A DNA stretch of 64,000 bases, taken from Bacteroides zhangwenhongii. GTDB taxonomy: Bacteria > Bacteroidota > Bacteroidia > Bacteroidales > Bacteroidaceae. The DNA lies in the NCBI RefSeq assembly GCF_009193325.2, contig NZ_CP059856.1:3162001-3226000 (forward strand), given 5' to 3'. The translations under genes were made by a program, and so were the position numbers. The notes beneath the pieces were generated by a model. The model was given only the letters and a program-made list of their open reading frames with translations. It did no database searches and was not told the origin of the DNA. This document shows, one piece after another, positions 63,676 through 64,000 of the stretch; position 1 is the stretch's first letter; the number at the start of each line of letters is the position of its first letter.

Positions 63676-64000
63676 ATGAGAAAAAAAATCCTCTTACTTG
63701 CAGTATTAGTGGTAGCTTCGGCTACCACTATCGATGCGCAACGCAAATTTCCATTCTTCTGGAAAAAGAAGAAAGCAAAAACGGAACAAACTACTCCGGC
63801 GAAGAAAGAAAGTGAATACGACAAACTATTCAAAAAGAAACATGAAACGGCAAAAGGACTGATAACATTACATTTGCTGGATGGAAAAGTCTATTTTGAA
63901 CTTCCTGTGGATTTAATCAATAAAGATATGCTTATCGGTTCTACAGTTACCAGTATATCCGACAATGGCAATGCCGTAGTCGGATCCAAACCGACCGATC
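63676..64000 (+). CDS. Zinc-dependent metalloprotease-like protein, DUF5117/DUF5118 type (3' end outside window)
   Basis: Only 108 codons are visible. The signal peptide is MRKKILLLAVLVVASATTI, cleaved near DAQRK. A Lys-rich linker follows, then the conserved start of the family, KKHETAKGLITLHLLDGKVY and FELPVDLINKDMLIGSTVTS. The catalytic HExxH region would lie beyond the window, so the enzyme class is inferred from this N-terminal block and from the locus type. It starts 40 nt after the PKD-like gene and is probably in the same operon. Confidence 0.82.
   Translation, partial: MRKKILLLAVLVVASATTIDAQRKFPFFWKKKKAKTEQTTPAKKESEYDKLFKKKHETAKGLITLHLLDGKVYFELPVDLINKDMLIGSTVTSISDNGNAVVGSKPTD

Overview
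The window is Bacteroides-type DNA, most like gut Bacteroides. The signs are SusC/SusD pairs, FecI/FecR-type ECF regulation, Tet(Q), BACON and BspA-like proteins, and repeated promoters with the Bacteroides -7 box TAnnTTTG, sometimes with a -33 TTTG box. The species cannot be fixed from sequence reading alone.

Positions 1-20,650 are conserved chromosome: thrA (aspartokinase-homoserine dehydrogenase, cut by the left edge) behind a probable Thr attenuator, L-asparaginase, radA, a GxxExxY protein, an FAD-dependent oxidoreductase, a LuxR-type regulator, a TonB-dependent receptor, a zinc-ribbon lipoprotein, a U32 protease/RlhA-like protein coupled to metA, a ferredoxin, an aspartate aminotransferase, ribBA, an LptF/LptG permease and a START-like protein. 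A family of paired 30-bp inverted repeats sits at gene borders here. One pair encloses the GxxExxY gene. A second repeat type lies in frame inside the FAD oxidoreductase.

Positions 20,690-54,296 are a 33.6-kb integrated island in a tRNA-Met(CAT) gene. A 97-bp exact direct repeat, holding the tRNA 3' part and its terminator, marks both ends, and a tyrosine integrase lies beside the right end. The island carries cargo and no conjugation machinery of its own: a PLD nuclease with a PUA/EVE-like domain, a DUF262 plus HEPN gene pair, a uracil-DNA-glycosylase-like gene inside direct repeats, a serine resolvase beside a strongly structured intergenic region, an IS110-family element and several unknown proteins.

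Nested in the island is a second element of about 16.3 kb (22,341-38,666) that split a BACON/leucine-rich-repeat lipoprotein gene. The two gene pieces rejoin in frame across a 6-bp direct repeat. This inner element looks mobilizable: integrase, HTH proteins, excisionase-like protein, DUF3987 protein, TOPRIM/primase-like protein and a MobV relaxase. It also carries a RloA/RloB-like putative defence pair, tet(Q) with its leader, a truncated rteA and an IS256-family insertion.

From 54,300 to the right edge the chromosome resumes with one co-directional locus: ECF sigma factor, FecR-like anti-sigma factor, SusC-like receptor with an STN signalling domain, SusD-like lipoprotein, DUF4843 and PKD-like lipoproteins, and the start of a secreted metalloprotease-like protein.
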